Shown piece by piece: positions 1 to 11,073 of a DNA stretch of 64,000 bases (position 1 is the first letter of the stretch; every line of letters begins with the position of its first letter). A program made the translations under genes and the position numbers. This stretch comes from Pseudomonas putida. GTDB taxonomy: Bacteria; Pseudomonadota; Gammaproteobacteria; Pseudomonadales; Pseudomonadaceae. Where the stretch lies: positions 179,382 through 243,381 of the forward strand of contig NZ_JANHLK010000008.1 of NCBI RefSeq assembly GCF_028682635.1, in the 5' to 3' direction. The notes under the pieces are model-generated. The model had not been told where the DNA came from. It did no database searches and was given only the letters and a program-made list of their open reading frames with translations.

Positions 1-1
1 T

Positions 2-1732
2 GACCGTTCGATCTGGGTCAACCTGTGTGCGCTGCTGTTCATCCTGCCGTTTTTCCTGTTCTCGGCGCTGGCCGGGCAATTCGGCGAGAAGTTCGCCAAG
101 GACGCGCTGATCCGCCTGATCAAGCTTGGAGAAATCGTCATCATGGCGGTGGGCGCGGTGGGCTTCCTGTTCGACCACCTGTCGTTGATGCTGGTGGCGC
201 TGTTCGCCATGGGCACGCACTCGGCGCTGTTCGGGCCGGTGAAGTATTCGATCCTGCCCCAGGCCCTGCATGAAGACGAACTGGTTGGGGGCAACGGCCT
301 GGTGGAAATGGGCACCTTCCTGGCGATCCTGGCCGGGACCATCGGCGCCGGCATCATGATGTCGTCCAGTCACTACGCGCCAATCGTGTCCACCGCGATC
401 ATCGCCATCGCTGTCCTCGGCTACCTGGCCAGCCGCGGTATTCCCCGGGCGGCAGCGGCCACCCCGCACATGCGCCTGAACTGGAACATCTTCAGCCAGT
501 CCTGGGCCACGCTGAAACTGGGCCTGGGGCAGACCCCGGCGGTGTCGCGTTCGATTGTCGGCAACTCATGGTTCTGGTTTGTCGGGGCGATCTACCTGAC
601 GCAGATCCCGGCCTATGCCAAGGAGTGGATGCACGGCGACGAAACCGTGGTGACCTTGATCCTCACGGTGTTCTCGGTCGGTATCGCCGTGGGGTCGATG
701 CTTTGTGAAAAGCTTTCCGGGCGCAAAGTCGAAATCGGCCTGGTGCCGTTCGGCTCATTTGGGCTGACCGTGTTTGGCCTGTTGCTGTGGTGGCATTCCG
801 GCGGGATTCCCGACAGTGCCCTGGGCCATGGCTGGATCGAGATTCTCGGTTTCGGCCACACCTGGCTGGTGTTGCTCGACATCCTCGGCCTCGGGGTTTT
901 CGGCGGTTTCTACATCGTGCCGCTGTATGCCCTGATCCAGTCGCGTACTGCCGAGCACGAACGGGCTCGGGTGATCGCCGCCAACAACATTCTCAACGCG
1001 CTGTTCATGGTGGTGTCGGCGATTGTCTCGATCATCCTGCTGAGCATGGTCAAGCTGACGATCCCGCAGTTGTTCCTGGTGGTGTCGTTGCTCAATATCG
1101 GGGTCAACGCCTACATCTTCAGGATCGTGCCCGAGTTCACCATGCGTTTCATGATCTGGCTGCTCAGCCATTCCATGTACCGCGTGGAGCATCGCAACCT
1201 GGACCTGATTCCCGATGAGGGGGCGGCGTTGCTGGTGTGCAATCACGTGTCGTTCGTCGATGCCTTGCTGATTGGCGGTGCGGTACGCCGGCCGATCCGC
1301 TTCGTGATGTACTACAAGATCTATAACCTGCCGGTGCTGAATTTCATCTTCCGCACTGCGGGGACCATCCCGATCGCGGGCCGTCAGGAAGACATCCAGA
1401 TCTACGAAAAGGCCTTCACGCGCATTGCGCAATATCTGAAGAACGGCGAGTTGGTGTGCATCTTTCCCGAGGGCAAATTGACCGCCGATGGCGAGATCGA
1501 CGAGTTCAAGGGCGGGCTCACGCGCATTCTCGAAGAAACCCCGGTGCCGGTCATTCCCCTGGCATTGCAGGGCTTGTGGGGGAGCTTCTTCAGTCGCGAT
1601 CCGGGCAAGGGCCTGTTCCGCCGGTTGTGGTCGCGGGTGACGTTGGTGGCAGGGCCGGAGGTGGCCGTTGAGGCGGCGCAGCCGGCGAGGCTGCAGGCCA
1701 TGGTGGGTGAGTTGCGTGGCGCGGTGCGGTAG
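2..1732 (+). CDS. MFS transporter fused to 1-acylglycerol-3-phosphate-type acyltransferase (5' end missing)
   Basis: The reading frame is open from base 2, so the N-terminus lies outside the window; the first methionine in frame (143) is internal. The first two thirds is hydrophobic, with many membrane segments, and resembles a major facilitator of the LplT lysophospholipid flippase type. The last ~200 residues are a PlsC-like acyltransferase with the NHxxxxD motif (NHVSFVD) and FPEG. The same fusion architecture is seen in LplT-Aas type proteins, although no AMP-binding domain follows here. Likely role (inference): moving and re-acylating lysophospholipids at the inner membrane. Function is assigned from domain order only. 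Confidence 0.85.
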   Translation, partial: DRSIWVNLCALLFILPFFLFSALAGQFGEKFAKDALIRLIKLGEIVIMAVGAVGFLFDHLSLMLVALFAMGTHSALFGPVKYSILPQALHEDELVGGNGLVEMGTFLAILAGTIGAGIMMSSSHYAPIVSTAIIAIAVLGYLASRGIPRAAAATPHMRLNWNIFSQSWATLKLGLGQTPAVSRSIVGNSWFWFVGAIYLTQIPAYAKEWMHGDETVVTLILTVFSVGIAVGSMLCEKLSGRKVEIGLVPFGSFGLTVFGLLLWWHSGGIPDSALGHGWIEILGFGHTWLVLLDILGLGVFGGFYIVPLYALIQSRTAEHERARVIAANNILNALFMVVSAIVSIILLSMVKLTIPQLFLVVSLLNIGVNAYIFRIVPEFTMRFMIWLLSHSMYRVEHRNLDLIPDEGAALLVCNHVSFVDALLIGGAVRRPIRFVMYYKIYNLPVLNFIFRTAGTIPIAGRQEDIQIYEKAFTRIAQYLKNGELVCIFPEGKLTADGEIDEFKGGLTRILEETPVPVIPLALQGLWGSFFSRDPGKGLFRRLWSRVTLVAGPEVAVEAAQPARLQAMVGELRGAVR

Positions 1733-1805
1733 GTCCGAAGAGGTAGGAGGTCGTCGCGATGGCGACCTCATAGGCGACCCATCGCTCACGGCTATACCCG
1801 ATCTA

Positions 1806-1836
1806 CTGTGGGAGCTGGCCTGCCGGCGATGGCGCC
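1806..1836. repeat. REP element
   Basis: Short GC-rich Pseudomonas REP-type sequence (TGTGGGAGCTGGCCTGCCGG core). The flanking bases, with a TATACCCGATCTACTG-like stretch, are similar in reverse orientation to the 70-bp repeat unit found at 50.1 kb. Confidence 0.7.
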
Positions 1837-1864
1837 CGCAAGACCAACACAAGGTCGCCTCGAG

Positions 1865-2791
1865 TCACCCCGCCATCGTCAAGCGATTCCGCCCCTCGCG
1901 CTTGGCGACGTACAGCGCACTGTCGGCCCTGCGTAACAGGCTCTCGGCGGATTCTCCCGGCAGCAGGGTCGAGCAGCCGAGGCTGACCGTCAGCTCGACC
2001 GTGCAGCCATCGGCCGGATAATCCTCGGTCTGCGCTGCGCATCGCAGGCGTTCGCCGACCAGGGCCGCCGCTTCCCGGCTGGTGTTGGACAGCAAAATCA
2101 GGAACTCTTCGCCGCCGTAGCGAAACACCATGTCGACGTTGCGCAACTGATTCTTGATCGAGGCGGCCACGGCCTTGAGCACGTCATCGCCAGCGCCGTG
2201 CCCATGGGTGTCGTTGATCTGCTTGAAGTGATCGATGTCCAGCATCAACAAGGACAAGGGTTGCATATGCCGTCGTGCCAGCTCGATTTCCCGCTGCAGC
2301 GTCTGGTCCATGGCGATGCGATTGCCGGTGTCCGTCAGCGGGTCACGCAACGCACTTTGGGTGGCGGCGCGGTACAGCAGGGCGTTGCGCATCGGGAACA
2401 GCAGGGCGGCCAGCAGGGATTCCAGATGGCCCTGTTCCTGCTCGCTGAAACGCTGGTTGCGGCGAAAGACCAGTTCGCCCAGGTGCTCGCCTTCGTGGCT
2501 CAGGCTGTAGCTGATCGAGTGGTGGCCCCGCAGGCCGAATTCCAGGCGCAAGTCACTGCTCTTGTGCTGATAGCTCAAGGCATCAAGGGGTACCAGTCGT
2601 TGGATTTCGCGGTAGAACAGCCCGAGTATGCGTTGCGGCTCAAGGCTGGTTTGCAGCTGCAGGTTCAATTGCTGGCGCAACTGCGCAAGGCTGACGGGCC
2701 TCTCCAGAATCGGCGGCTGCTGACCAAAACCCAGGCGTTGCAATTTGGCGCTGTCGAAGTCAATTGCGTTGGTCTGGGAAGGTGGTTTCAT
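1865..2791 (-). CDS. GGDEF diguanylate cyclase
   Basis: A 308-residue protein with an N-terminal sensor-like region of ~150 residues and a C-terminal GGDEF domain. The active-site motif is GGEEF (in RYGGEEFLILL), as expected for an active cyclase, and is preceded by the LMLDIDHFKQIND signature. It would make cyclic di-GMP from two GTP in the cytoplasm; no membrane segments are seen. The N-terminal part could be a degenerate GAF-like domain, but its ligand is unknown. The gene stands alone and faces away from the acyltransferase gene. The start is supported by an AAGG stretch upstream of the ATG. Confidence 0.9.
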   Translation of the reverse strand: MKPPSQTNAIDFDSAKLQRLGFGQQPPILERPVSLAQLRQQLNLQLQTSLEPQRILGLFYREIQRLVPLDALSYQHKSSDLRLEFGLRGHHSISYSLSHEGEHLGELVFRRNQRFSEQEQGHLESLLAALLFPMRNALLYRAATQSALRDPLTDTGNRIAMDQTLQREIELARRHMQPLSLLMLDIDHFKQINDTHGHGAGDDVLKAVAASIKNQLRNVDMVFRYGGEEFLILLSNTSREAAALVGERLRCAAQTEDYPADGCTVELTVSLGCSTLLPGESAESLLRRADSALYVAKREGRNRLTMAG

Positions 2792-3106
2792 ATGGCGTGC
2801 GCCCTTGAGCAGTAAGGCTGTCTTACAAGCTGGGGGCGAGCAGTCTCAGGCTGCGCGTCATACTGGTCCGTCAGTCCCGTAGGACATTTCGTACAAGCTT
2901 AATCTGCTTTATCGCAGATTAGTAATCTGCGATTTGGCATCGCCCCCTCTGCTTTTCCGCAGCTAGTCGGGACAAATTCAGAGCGAAAGTCGTGCCATTT
3001 ACCGATTTTGATAAAAAACCGATATGAATCAACAACTTGAATGTTGGTTAAGTTGGCGAAGGACAATGTGCGACGGTTGTTTGACTGAAGTGGCGCTTTC
3101 GCTGGA
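2792..3106. other. Intergenic region, no gene seen
   Basis: About 315 bases between the cyclase start and the yciK end. It holds a hairpin with AATCTGC/GCAGATT arms near 2900-2935 and presumably the leftward promoter of the cyclase gene. Short open frames here have no coding character. Confidence 0.5.
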
Positions 3107-3134
3107 GTGCCGCGTCGGGAAGCCGACGCGGCAC
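3107..3134 (-). terminator. Perfect 12-bp stem hairpin after yciK
   Basis: GTGCCGCGTCGG and its exact complement are separated by a 4-base loop, 18 bases beyond the yciK stop. There is no T-tract on either strand, so intrinsic termination is uncertain. It may instead protect the 3' end of the mRNA. Confidence 0.4.
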
Positions 3135-3151
3135 AAATGCGACGTACGGTA

Positions 3152-3892
3152 TTACTGGGCGTTGAATGCCTGGCCGTTGATACCGGTGCTGTCCGGGCCC
3201 ATCAGGTAGAGGTAGACCGGCATGATCTCCTCGGGGGTTGGGTTGTTCAGCGGATTTTCACCCGGATACGCCTGGGCGCGCATGCTGGTGCGGGTGGCCC
3301 CCGGGTTGATGCTGTTGGAGCGCACCGGAGCGACGGTGTCGACTTCGTCGGCCAGGGTTTGCATCAGGCCTTCGGTGGCGAATTTCGAGACCCCGTACGC
3401 ACCCCAATACGCGCGACCCTTGCGGCCGACGCTGCTGGAAGTGAACACCACCGAGGCATCCTGGGACAGCTTGAGCAGGGGCAGCAGGGTGCTGGTCAGC
3501 ATGAACATGGCGTTGACGTTGACCTGCATGACGCGCATGAAGTTTTCGCCGGACAGCTGTTCGATCGGGGTGCGGGGCCCGATGATCGACGCGTTGTGCA
3601 GCACGCCATCGAGGTGGCCGAATTCGCCCTCGATCATCGCGGCCAGCTCATCGTACTGATGGGGCAGGGCGGTTTCCAGGTTGAACGGGATCACCGCCGG
3701 TTGCGGATGGCCGGCGGCTTCGATCTCGTCGTAGACCTGGGTCAGGTTGGCTTCGGTCTTGCCCAGCAACAGGACGGTGGCGCCATGGGCGGCATAGGTT
3801 TTGGCGGCGGCGGCACCAATGCCACGACCGGCGCCGGTGACCAGGATGACCCGGTCCTTGAGCAGATCGGGGCGGGCGGAATAATCAAACAT
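3152..3892 (-). CDS. yciK: YciK-family short-chain dehydrogenase/reductase
   Basis: A 246-residue classical SDR. It has the Rossmann motif GAGRGIG near residue 20 and the active-site YGVSK near residue 155. The start is placed at MFDYSARPD, the usual YciK N-terminus; a frame-open extension of five residues upstream is unlikely to be used. The substrate of YciK is not established. It is the last gene of a leftward group ubiG-mupP-yciK, the same order as PA3171-PA3173 in P. aeruginosa. A REP hairpin separates it from mupP. Confidence 0.9.
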   Translation of the reverse strand: MFDYSARPDLLKDRVILVTGAGRGIGAAAAKTYAAHGATVLLLGKTEANLTQVYDEIEAAGHPQPAVIPFNLETALPHQYDELAAMIEGEFGHLDGVLHNASIIGPRTPIEQLSGENFMRVMQVNVNAMFMLTSTLLPLLKLSQDASVVFTSSSVGRKGRAYWGAYGVSKFATEGLMQTLADEVDTVAPVRSNSINPGATRTSMRAQAYPGENPLNNPTPEEIMPVYLYLMGPDSTGINGQAFNAQ

Positions 3893-3938
3893 AAAAACCT
3901 CAACCAATCAGAATACGAGCGTCCGTTACGCGGTCCCT

Positions 3939-4023
3939 TGTAGGAGCTGGCTTGCCAGCGAAGGCGGCCAAAAGATCGATGCAAATTTCAGGGGCCTCTT
4001 CGCTGGCAAGCCAGCTCCTACAA
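3939..4023. repeat. Inverted pair of REP elements
   Basis: Two REP copies in opposite orientation (TTGTAGGAGCTGGCTTGCCA and its complement) flank ~45 bases and can form a long hairpin between mupP and yciK. Confidence 0.85.
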
Positions 4024-4030
4024 AAAAACT

Positions 4031-4702
4031 TCAGCAGCCACAGAGGGCGCTATCGAGCACCTTGCGCAACTCCAGCGGATGATCGACCACCACATCCGCA
4101 CCCCAATGCCGCGGATTGTCGTCCGGGTGGATATAACCGAACGTCACGGCGGCCGTCTTCGTGCCGGCATCGCGCCCCGATTCGATATCGCGCAGGTCAT
4201 CGCCCACGAACAGCACGCTGGCCGGATCGAGGTCGAGCATCTTGCAGGCGAGGATCAGCGGCTCAGGGTCAGGCTTGCTGTTCTTCACGTGATCCGGGCA
4301 GATCAGCAGCGCCGAGCGGTCGGCCAGCCCCAGCTGCTGCATGATCGGCTCGGCGAAACGCAGCGGCTTGTTGGTGACCACGCCCCAGATCAGGTTGGCT
4401 TTCTCGATGTCGGCCAGCAGTTCGCCCATGCCGTCGAACAGCTTGCTGTGCACCGCGCAACCCACCAGGTAGCGCTCGAGGAACTCCAGGCGCAATGCCT
4501 CGAAGCCCGGCGACTCCGGGTCCATGGCGAAGGTCACAGCGACCATTGCCTTGGCACCGCCGGAGATTTCGTCGCGGATGTGCTTGTCGTTGATCGGTGG
4601 CAAACCCCGGTCGGCACGCATCGCCTGGCAAATCGCAATGAAGTCCGGCGCGGTGTCGAGCAGGGTGCCGTCCATGTCGAAAAGAACTGCTCTGATACGC
4701 AT
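4031..4702 (-). CDS. mupP: N-acetylmuramic acid 6-phosphate phosphatase MupP (HAD family)
   Basis: A 223-residue HAD-superfamily phosphatase. Motif I is [10 protein letters not shown] at the N-terminus, motif II is VVTNK, and motif III/IV contains KPDPEP and GDDLRD. Earlier annotations of this family say phosphoglycolate phosphatase. In Pseudomonas the ubiG-adjacent copy (PA3172) is MupP, which dephosphorylates MurNAc-6-P in the cell-wall recycling route that bypasses MurA and affects intrinsic fosfomycin tolerance. The assignment rests on synteny and length. The gene starts 4 bases after the ubiG stop, so the two are co-transcribed and probably translationally coupled. Confidence 0.88.
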   Translation of the reverse strand: MRIRAVLFDMDGTLLDTAPDFIAICQAMRADRGLPPINDKHIRDEISGGAKAMVAVTFAMDPESPGFEALRLEFLERYLVGCAVHSKLFDGMGELLADIEKANLIWGVVTNKPLRFAEPIMQQLGLADRSALLICPDHVKNSKPDPEPLILACKMLDLDPASVLFVGDDLRDIESGRDAGTKTAAVTFGYIHPDDNPRHWGADVVVDHPLELRKVLDSALCGC

Positions 4703-4706
4703 CGGC

Positions 4707-5405
4707 TTACTCCTCGCGCAGGGTCTGGATCATGTAGTTGACGTCTACGTCGGACGCCAGTTTGTAATGCTTGGTCAGCGGGTTATAGGTCAGGCCGATG
4801 ATGTCCTTGACGGTCAGGCCGGCCATGCGGCTCCAGGCACCGAGCTCGGAAGGGCGGATGAATTTCTTGAAGTCGTGGGTGCCGCGCGGCAACAGCTTCA
4901 TGATGTATTCGGCGCCGACGATGGCGAACAGGTACGCCTTGGGGTTGCGGTTGATGGTGGAAAAGAACACCTGGCCGCCCGGCTTGACCATACGGAAACA
5001 GGCGCGGATCACCGAGGACGGGTCCGGTACGTGCTCGAGCATTTCCAGGCAGGTGACCACGTCGAACTGCTCCGGCATCTCCTCGGCCAGGGCTTCGGCG
5101 GTGATCTGCCGGTATTCGACGTTCACGCCCGATTCCAGCTGATGCAGTTGAGCGACCGCCAGTGGCGCTTCGCCCATGTCGATGCCGGTCACGGTCGCGC
5201 CGCGCTGGGCCATGGCTTCACTGAGGATGCCGCCGCCGCAACCGACGTCGAGGACTTTCTTGCCGGCCAGGCTGACGCGTTCGTCAATCCAGTTGACCCG
5301 CAGCGGGTTGATGTCGTGCAGCGGTTTGAATTCGCTCTCGCGGTCCCACCAGCGATGGGCCAGGGCTTCGAATTTGGCGATTTCGGCGTAGTCGACGTTG
5401 CTCAT
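4707..5405 (-). CDS. ubiG: Ubiquinone biosynthesis O-methyltransferase UbiG
   Basis: A 232-residue SAM-dependent methyltransferase. Motif I is [15 protein letters not shown] near residue 50, followed by the acidic TGIDMGE. UbiG performs both O-methylations of ubiquinone synthesis, acting at the inner membrane surface. Length and sequence are typical. It is the first gene of the ubiG-mupP-yciK group and lies 58 bases downstream of mtaD on the same strand, so read-through from mtaD is possible. Confidence 0.95.
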   Translation of the reverse strand: MSNVDYAEIAKFEALAHRWWDRESEFKPLHDINPLRVNWIDERVSLAGKKVLDVGCGGGILSEAMAQRGATVTGIDMGEAPLAVAQLHQLESGVNVEYRQITAEALAEEMPEQFDVVTCLEMLEHVPDPSSVIRACFRMVKPGGQVFFSTINRNPKAYLFAIVGAEYIMKLLPRGTHDFKKFIRPSELGAWSRMAGLTVKDIIGLTYNPLTKHYKLASDVDVNYMIQTLREE

Positions 5406-5463
5406 GGTTTAAGTCCTCTAAAACTTGAAAAATCCTGTAGCCCCGGGGTTGAGTCCGGGGGAC

Positions 5464-6798
5464 TTACGATTCTTTGCGGCCGCTGATGCGCTGGCCCCAA
5501 GCCTTGGCGGTGGCGACGAGTTGCTGTTCGTCCATCCGTGTCAGGCGGCGGTCGTCGAGCAGTTGCTTGCCCGCGACCCAAAGGTGTTTCACGCAATCGC
5601 GGCCGGATGCATATATAAGCTGCGAAACCGGGTCGTAGACTGGCTGCTGGGCCAGGCTCGAGAGGTCGAAGGCGACGATGTCGGCGGCCTTGCCGACTTC
5701 CAGCGAGCCGACCTCGGCTTCGATCCCCAGTGCGCGGGCACCGTTGAGGGTGGCCATGCGCAGGGCGCTGTGGGCGCTGAGAGCCGTGGCCGAGCCCGCG
5801 ACGGCCTTGGCCAGCAGGGCGGCGGTGCGGGTTTCGCCCAGCAGGTCCAGGTCATTGTTGCTGGCGGCGCCGTCGGTGCCGATGGCGACGTTGACTCCGG
5901 CCTGCCACAAGCGCTCCACCGGGCAGAAACCGCTGGCCAGCTTCAGGTTCGACTCGGGGCAGTGAATGACATGGGTGTTGCTTTCTACCAGCAACGCCAG
6001 GTCTTCCTCGCTGATCTGGGTCATGTGAACCGCCTGGAAGCGCGGCCCCAGCAAGCCCAGGCGCGCCAGGCGGGCCAGTGGGCGTTCACCGCGCTGTTCG
6101 AGCGCTTGCTGCACTTCGAAGGCGGTTTCATGCACGTGCATGTGGATCGACGCGTCCAGTTCTTCGGCGATCACCCGGACTTTTTCCAGGTTTTCATCGC
6201 CCACGGTGTAGGGTGCATGGGGGCCGAAGGTGATTTTGATGCGTTCGTGATGCTTGAGGTCGCCAAACAGCTCGACGCCCTGGCGGATCGCCTCGTCCGC
6301 GGTGCTGGCGCCCGGGATCGGGAAGTCGAGGATCGGAATGGCGATTTGTCCGCGGATGCCGCTGTTATGTACGCGCTCGCTGGCAACCTTCGGGAAGAAA
6401 TACATGTCAGAGAAACAGGTGATGCCACCCTTGAGTTGCTCGGCGATGGCCAGGTCCGTGCCGTCGCGGACGAAATCCTCGTCGACCCACTTGGCTTCGG
6501 CCGGCCAGATATGGTTTTCCAGCCAGGTCATCAGCGGCAGATCGTCGGCCAGGCCACGGAACAGGGTCATTGCCGCATGCCCGTGGGCGTTGATCAGGCC
6601 GGGGCTGAGCAGGATGTCCGGCAATTCGCGCACTTCGGTTGCGTTAAGCTGCAGGGCAGCGCTGCGTGGGCCGATGAAGGCGATGCGCCCGTCGCGGATG
6701 CCCAGGGCATGATCCTTGAGCACGACGCCAGCGGGTTCGACGGGTACCAGCCAGGTCGGCAGCAACAACAGATCGAGCGCAGGGGCAGTGTTCGGCAT
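5464..6798 (-). CDS. mtaD: TRZ/ATZ family 5'-methylthioadenosine/S-adenosylhomocysteine deaminase
   Basis: A 444-residue amidohydrolase. Metal ligands appear as NAHGHAA (HxH), HMHVHE, HCPESN and [10 protein letters not shown]. The start is set at MPNTAPALD; the frame stays open far upstream, but that stretch runs antisense through mtnA and is a shadow. The syntenic PA3170 protein deaminates methylthioadenosine. That fits the divergent neighbour mtnA, which acts in the downstream methionine salvage route. The divergent intergenic spacer of ~108 bases must hold both promoters. Confidence 0.9.
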   Translation of the reverse strand: MPNTAPALDLLLLPTWLVPVEPAGVVLKDHALGIRDGRIAFIGPRSAALQLNATEVRELPDILLSPGLINAHGHAAMTLFRGLADDLPLMTWLENHIWPAEAKWVDEDFVRDGTDLAIAEQLKGGITCFSDMYFFPKVASERVHNSGIRGQIAIPILDFPIPGASTADEAIRQGVELFGDLKHHERIKITFGPHAPYTVGDENLEKVRVIAEELDASIHMHVHETAFEVQQALEQRGERPLARLARLGLLGPRFQAVHMTQISEEDLALLVESNTHVIHCPESNLKLASGFCPVERLWQAGVNVAIGTDGAASNNDLDLLGETRTAALLAKAVAGSATALSAHSALRMATLNGARALGIEAEVGSLEVGKAADIVAFDLSSLAQQPVYDPVSQLIYASGRDCVKHLWVAGKQLLDDRRLTRMDEQQLVATAKAWGQRISGRKES

Positions 6799-6906
6799 CG
6801 AGGATCGGTTCCAGTGCTTTTGTAAAGGATGGCGAAGTATACCCGAGCGTCTTCGTCGGGGGATCGCTATAATCGGCGGCTTTTGTTTCTGACTGCGGGG
6901 TGTTTG

Positions 6907-7983
6907 ATGCGCGATCGACTGTTGGCTGCTGAGAAGGTGAAGGCCATCGATTGGCGTGATGGCACCCTGTACCTGCTGGATCAGCGAGTTTTGCCGTTCG
7001 AGGAAACCTGGATCGCCTGCACCAGCGCGGCGGCAGTGGCCGAAGCCATTCGCTCGATGGTAGTGCGCGGCGCGCCGGCCATTGGCATCAGTTCCGCCTA
7101 TGGCGTTGTGCTGGCAGCGCGCGCCCGGTTTGCCGAGGGCGGCCACTGGCAGGCGGCGCTGGAGGAAGATTTTGCGCTGCTCGCCGATTCCCGTCCGACC
7201 GCGGTCAACCTGTTCTGGGCCCTTGGGCGCATGCGCGAACGTCTGGATCGCCTGAAAAAACACGCAGATCCGCTGTCCGTGCTGGAAGCCGAGGCCCTGG
7301 CCATTCATGAAAGCGACCGCGAAGCCAACCTGACCATGGCGCAACTGGGCGTCGACCTGATCCGCAAGCACCAGGGCAACGCCCAGGCGATCATGACCCA
7401 TTGCAACACCGGCGCACTGGCCACCGGTGGGTTCGGCACGGCGCTGGGGGTCATTCGCGGTGCCTTTATCGAGGGCATGGTCGAGCGCGTGTATGCCAGC
7501 GAAACCCGTCCATGGTTGCAAGGCTCCCGACTGACGGCCTGGGAGCTGGCCAACGAAGGCATTCCGGTGACCCTGCATGCCGACTCCGCCGCGGCGCATA
7601 TCATGAAGATAAAGGGCGTCACCTGGGTCGTCGTCGGCGCAGATCGAATCACCGCCAATGGCGACGTGGCCAACAAGATCGGCACCTATCAGATGGCGGT
7701 CAATGCCATGCACCACGGGGTGCGTTTCATGGTGGTGGCGCCGAGTTCGACCATCGACATGAACCTGGCCAGTGGCGACGACATCGTGCTCGAGGAGCGC
7801 GATGGGCGCGAGCTGCTGGAGGTAGGTGGCCAGCGGCTCGGCGCCGATGTCGATGCGTTCAACCCGGTGTTCGACGTAACCCCGGCGGACCTGATCGATG
7901 CGATCGTCACCGAAAAAGGCATCGTCGAGCGGCCGGATACGGCGAAAATGACCCAGTTGATGTGCCGCAAGCGCCTCCATTGA
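6907..7983 (+). CDS. mtnA: Methylthioribose-1-phosphate isomerase
   Basis: A 358-residue member of the eIF2B-related isomerases, which convert methylthioribose-1-P to methylthioribulose-1-P in methionine salvage. Visible signatures are [13 protein letters not shown] near residue 55, the catalytic-cysteine segment [10 protein letters not shown] near residue 160, and [17 protein letters not shown] near 240. The start at [10 protein letters not shown] gives the usual family length; the upstream in-frame extension lacks conservation. It is divergent from mtaD and followed by REPs before gyrA. Confidence 0.95.
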   Translation: MRDRLLAAEKVKAIDWRDGTLYLLDQRVLPFEETWIACTSAAAVAEAIRSMVVRGAPAIGISSAYGVVLAARARFAEGGHWQAALEEDFALLADSRPTAVNLFWALGRMRERLDRLKKHADPLSVLEAEALAIHESDREANLTMAQLGVDLIRKHQGNAQAIMTHCNTGALATGGFGTALGVIRGAFIEGMVERVYASETRPWLQGSRLTAWELANEGIPVTLHADSAAAHIMKIKGVTWVVVGADRITANGDVANKIGTYQMAVNAMHHGVRFMVVAPSSTIDMNLASGDDIVLEERDGRELLEVGGQRLGADVDAFNPVFDVTPADLIDAIVTEKGIVERPDTAKMTQLMCRKRLH

Positions 7984-8005
7984 TTGCCGTGGCGTTTGAA
8001 AGGAC

Positions 8006-8086
8006 GCCATCGCCAGCAGGCTGGCTCCCACAGGGTTTGTGATCGACACAGATCCCTGTAGGAGCGGGCTTGCCCGCGAAGAGGCC
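8006..8086. repeat. Two REP elements between mtnA and gyrA
   Basis: Two GC-rich REP-like units: CAGCAGGCTGGCTCCCACA, and TGTAGGAGCGGGCTTGCCCG, 22 bases apart. They mark the end of the mtnA transcript. Confidence 0.75.
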
Positions 8087-8409
8087 CTGAAAGACAGTAA
8101 ATGAGCCTGAATCAACCCCCCAATTCAGCATTCAACTCGGCTCTAAGCCTCTCTGATCCCCTTCAAGCCTGTCATCGGTCAACTAACTATGCTCCATGCG
8201 CATCAGGGGGATAGGTGCGTGGCGGCTCTTGTGATAACATCCGGCGGTTTCCAAGGTTGTCCTGCGGGGCGACCTTTACTGCGCAGATCCATGGCATAAC
8301 TCGTTGATTTGTCGTAAGTCGGTGCACGGCACTCAGCCTGCAGCGGCGAGCTTCGTTCGTCCCATATGGATGTGACGAAGTTTCACCAGAAAAAGGAATC
8401 AGGCTTCTC
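8087..8409 (+). other. gyrA upstream region
   Basis: About 320 bases without a gene, between the REPs and the gyrA ATG. It must hold the gyrA promoter; I see no convincing -35/-10 pair. AAAAAGGAATCAGG before the ATG supplies the ribosome binding site. Confidence 0.5.
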
Positions 8410-11064
8410 ATGGGCGAACTGGCCAAAGAAATCCTCCCGGTCAATATCGAAGACGAGCTGAAGCAGTCCTATCTCGACTACGCGATGAGCGTAATTGTCG
8501 GGCGGGCACTGCCGGATGCGCGCGATGGCTTGAAGCCCGTGCACCGGCGCGTGCTGTTCGCGATGAGCGAGCTGGGCAACGACTTCAACAAGCCGTACAA
8601 GAAATCTGCCCGTGTTGTCGGTGACGTGATCGGTAAGTATCACCCGCACGGTGATACCGCGGTGTACGACACCATCGTTCGGATGGCGCAGCCATTCTCC
8701 CTGCGCTACCTGCTGGTAGACGGCCAGGGCAACTTCGGTTCGGTGGACGGCGACAACGCCGCGGCCATGCGATACACCGAAGTGCGCATGACCAAGCTGG
8801 CGCACGAGCTGCTGGCCGACCTGCATAAGGAAACCGTGGACTGGGTGCCGAACTACGACGGCACCGAAATGATCCCGGCGGTCATGCCGACCCGTATTCC
8901 CAACCTGCTGGTCAACGGCTCCAGCGGTATCGCCGTGGGCATGGCGACCAACATTCCGCCGCACAACCTCGGTGAAGTCATCGACGGTTGCCTGGCGCTC
9001 ATCGACAACCCCGAGTTGACCGTCGACGAGCTGATGCAATACATCCCGGGTCCGGACTTCCCGACCGCCGCGATCATCAACGGTCGCGCCGGCATCATCG
9101 AAGCCTACCGCACCGGTCGCGGCCGCATCTACATGCGCGCCCGCTCGATGATCGAAGACATCGACAAGGTTGGTGGCCGCCAGCAGATCGTCATCACCGA
9201 ACTGCCTTACCAGCTGAACAAGGCTCGCCTGATCGAGAAGATCGCCGAGCTGGTAAAAGAGAAGAAGCTCGAAGGCATCACCGAGCTGCGCGACGAGTCC
9301 GACAAGGACGGCATGCGCGTCGTGATCGAACTGCGTCGTGGCGAAGTGCCTGAGGTGATCCTCAACAACCTCTACGCCCAGACCCAGCTGCAAGCGGTAT
9401 TCGGCATCAACATCGTTGCGCTGATCGACGGCCGTCCACGCATCCTGAACCTCAAGGACCTGCTGGAAGCCTTCGTTCGTCACCGTCGCGAAGTCGTTAC
9501 CCGCCGTACCGTGTTCGAACTGCGCAAGGCGCGCGAACGTGGTCACATCCTGGAAGGTCAAGCGGTTGCCCTGTCGAACATCGACCCGGTCATCGCCCTG
9601 ATCAAGGCCTCGCCAACCCCGTCGGAAGCCAAGGAAGCGCTGGTCAGCACCCCTTGGGAGTCCTCCGCCGTTGTGGCGATGGTGGAACGTGCCGGCGCCG
9701 ATTCGTGCCGTCCGGAAAACCTCGATCCGCAATACGGCCTGCGCGACGGCAAGTACTTCCTGTCGCCAGAGCAGGCGCAAGCCATCCTGGAACTGCGTCT
9801 GCACCGCCTGACCGGCCTGGAACACGAAAAACTGCTGGCCGAGTATCAAGAGATCCTCAACCAGATCGGCGAGCTGATCCGCATCCTCAACAGCGCCACG
9901 CGCCTGATGGAAGTGATCCGCGAAGAGCTGGAAGTGATCCGCGCCGAATACGGCGACGTGCGTCGCACCGAGATCCTCGATGCCCGTCTCGACCTGACCC
10001 TGGGCGACATGATCCCGGAAGAAGATCGCGTCGTGACCATTTCCCACGGTGGCTACGCCAAGACCCAGCCATTGGCTGCGTACCAGGCCCAGCGTCGTGG
10101 CGGTAAAGGCAAGTCGGCCACCGGCGTCAAGGATGAGGACTACATCGCTCACCTGTTGGTGGCCAACAGCCACACCACGCTGCTGCTGTTCTCCAGCAAG
10201 GGCAAGGTGTACTGGCTGAAAACCTACGAAATCCCGGAAGCTTCCCGCGCCGCCCGTGGTCGTCCGCTGGTCAACCTGCTGCCGCTGGATGACGGTGAAT
10301 ACATCACCACCATGCTGCCGGTCGAGGAATACACCGAAGGTCACTTCATCTTCATGGCCACCGCCAACGGCACCGTGAAGAAGACCCCGCTGGAATCCTT
10401 TAGCCGTCAGCGTAGCGTCGGCCTGATCGCGCTGGAGCTGGACGAAGGCGACGTGCTGATCTCCGCGGCCATCACCGATGGCGAACGCGAAGTCATGCTG
10501 TTCTCCGACGGCGGCAAGGTGACGCGCTTCAAGGAATCCGACGTTCGCGCCATGGGCCGTACCGCCCGCGGTGTACGCGGCATGCGCCTGCCGGAAGGGC
10601 AGAAGCTGATTTCCATGCTGATCCCGGAAGAAGGCAGCCAGATCCTCACCGCTTCGGCGCGTGGTTACGGCAAGCGCACTGCGATCACCGAGTTCCCTGA
10701 GTACAAGCGTGGCGGCCAGGGCGTGATCGCCATGGTCAGCAACGATCGTAACGGCCGTCTGGTCGGTGCGGTCCAGGTGCTCGATGGCGAGGAGATCATG
10801 CTGATTTCCGACCAGGGCACCCTGGTACGTACCCGTGTCGACGAAGTGTCCAGCCTGGGTCGTAACACCCAAGGCGTGACCCTGATCAAGCTGGCCAGCG
10901 ATGAAACGCTGGTCGGTCTGGAGCGGGTCCAGGAGCCGTCGGAAGTCGAGGGTGAAGAGCTGGAAGGTGAAGAAGGTGCCGGGTTCGAGGGCAATGTCGT
11001 GATCGACGACATCGTCGAGGACCAGCAACTCGACGCCGCCGCTGACGAAGAACCACAGGAATAA
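8410..11064 (+). CDS. gyrA: DNA gyrase subunit A
   Basis: An 884-residue GyrA. The catalytic tyrosine is Y122 (AAMRYTEV). The quinolone-resistance region carries T83 and D87 ([10 protein letters not shown]), the normal susceptible pattern of Pseudomonas. The C-terminal wrapping domain has its GyrA box QRRGGKG, and the tail is strongly acidic. GyrA pairs with GyrB (not in this window) to introduce negative supercoils. A G/C-rich hairpin follows the stop codon. Confidence 0.98.
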   Translation: MGELAKEILPVNIEDELKQSYLDYAMSVIVGRALPDARDGLKPVHRRVLFAMSELGNDFNKPYKKSARVVGDVIGKYHPHGDTAVYDTIVRMAQPFSLRYLLVDGQGNFGSVDGDNAAAMRYTEVRMTKLAHELLADLHKETVDWVPNYDGTEMIPAVMPTRIPNLLVNGSSGIAVGMATNIPPHNLGEVIDGCLALIDNPELTVDELMQYIPGPDFPTAAIINGRAGIIEAYRTGRGRIYMRARSMIEDIDKVGGRQQIVITELPYQLNKARLIEKIAELVKEKKLEGITELRDESDKDGMRVVIELRRGEVPEVILNNLYAQTQLQAVFGINIVALIDGRPRILNLKDLLEAFVRHRREVVTRRTVFELRKARERGHILEGQAVALSNIDPVIALIKASPTPSEAKEALVSTPWESSAVVAMVERAGADSCRPENLDPQYGLRDGKYFLSPEQAQAILELRLHRLTGLEHEKLLAEYQEILNQIGELIRILNSATRLMEVIREELEVIRAEYGDVRRTEILDARLDLTLGDMIPEEDRVVTISHGGYAKTQPLAAYQAQRRGGKGKSATGVKDEDYIAHLLVANSHTTLLLFSSKGKVYWLKTYEIPEASRAARGRPLVNLLPLDDGEYITTMLPVEEYTEGHFIFMATANGTVKKTPLESFSRQRSVGLIALELDEGDVLISAAITDGEREVMLFSDGGKVTRFKESDVRAMGRTARGVRGMRLPEGQKLISMLIPEEGSQILTASARGYGKRTAITEFPEYKRGGQGVIAMVSNDRNGRLVGAVQVLDGEEIMLISDQGTLVRTRVDEVSSLGRNTQGVTLIKLASDETLVGLERVQEPSEVEGEELEGEEGAGFEGNVVIDDIVEDQQLDAAADEEPQE

Positions 11065-11073
11065 GCGGGTAAG

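Noticed and set aside
3107..3134. Strong intrinsic terminator for yciK
   Set aside because: The stem is perfect but no T-tract follows on the minus strand, so it is listed only with low confidence.
6799..8115. Long leftward open frame continuing upstream of mtaD
   Set aside because: It runs antisense through all of mtnA, and its translation has no family features; the mtaD start at 6798 fits the family.
8640..8680. Fluoroquinolone-resistance mutation in gyrA
   Set aside because: Codons 83 and 87 encode Thr and Asp, the usual Pseudomonas wild-type residues.
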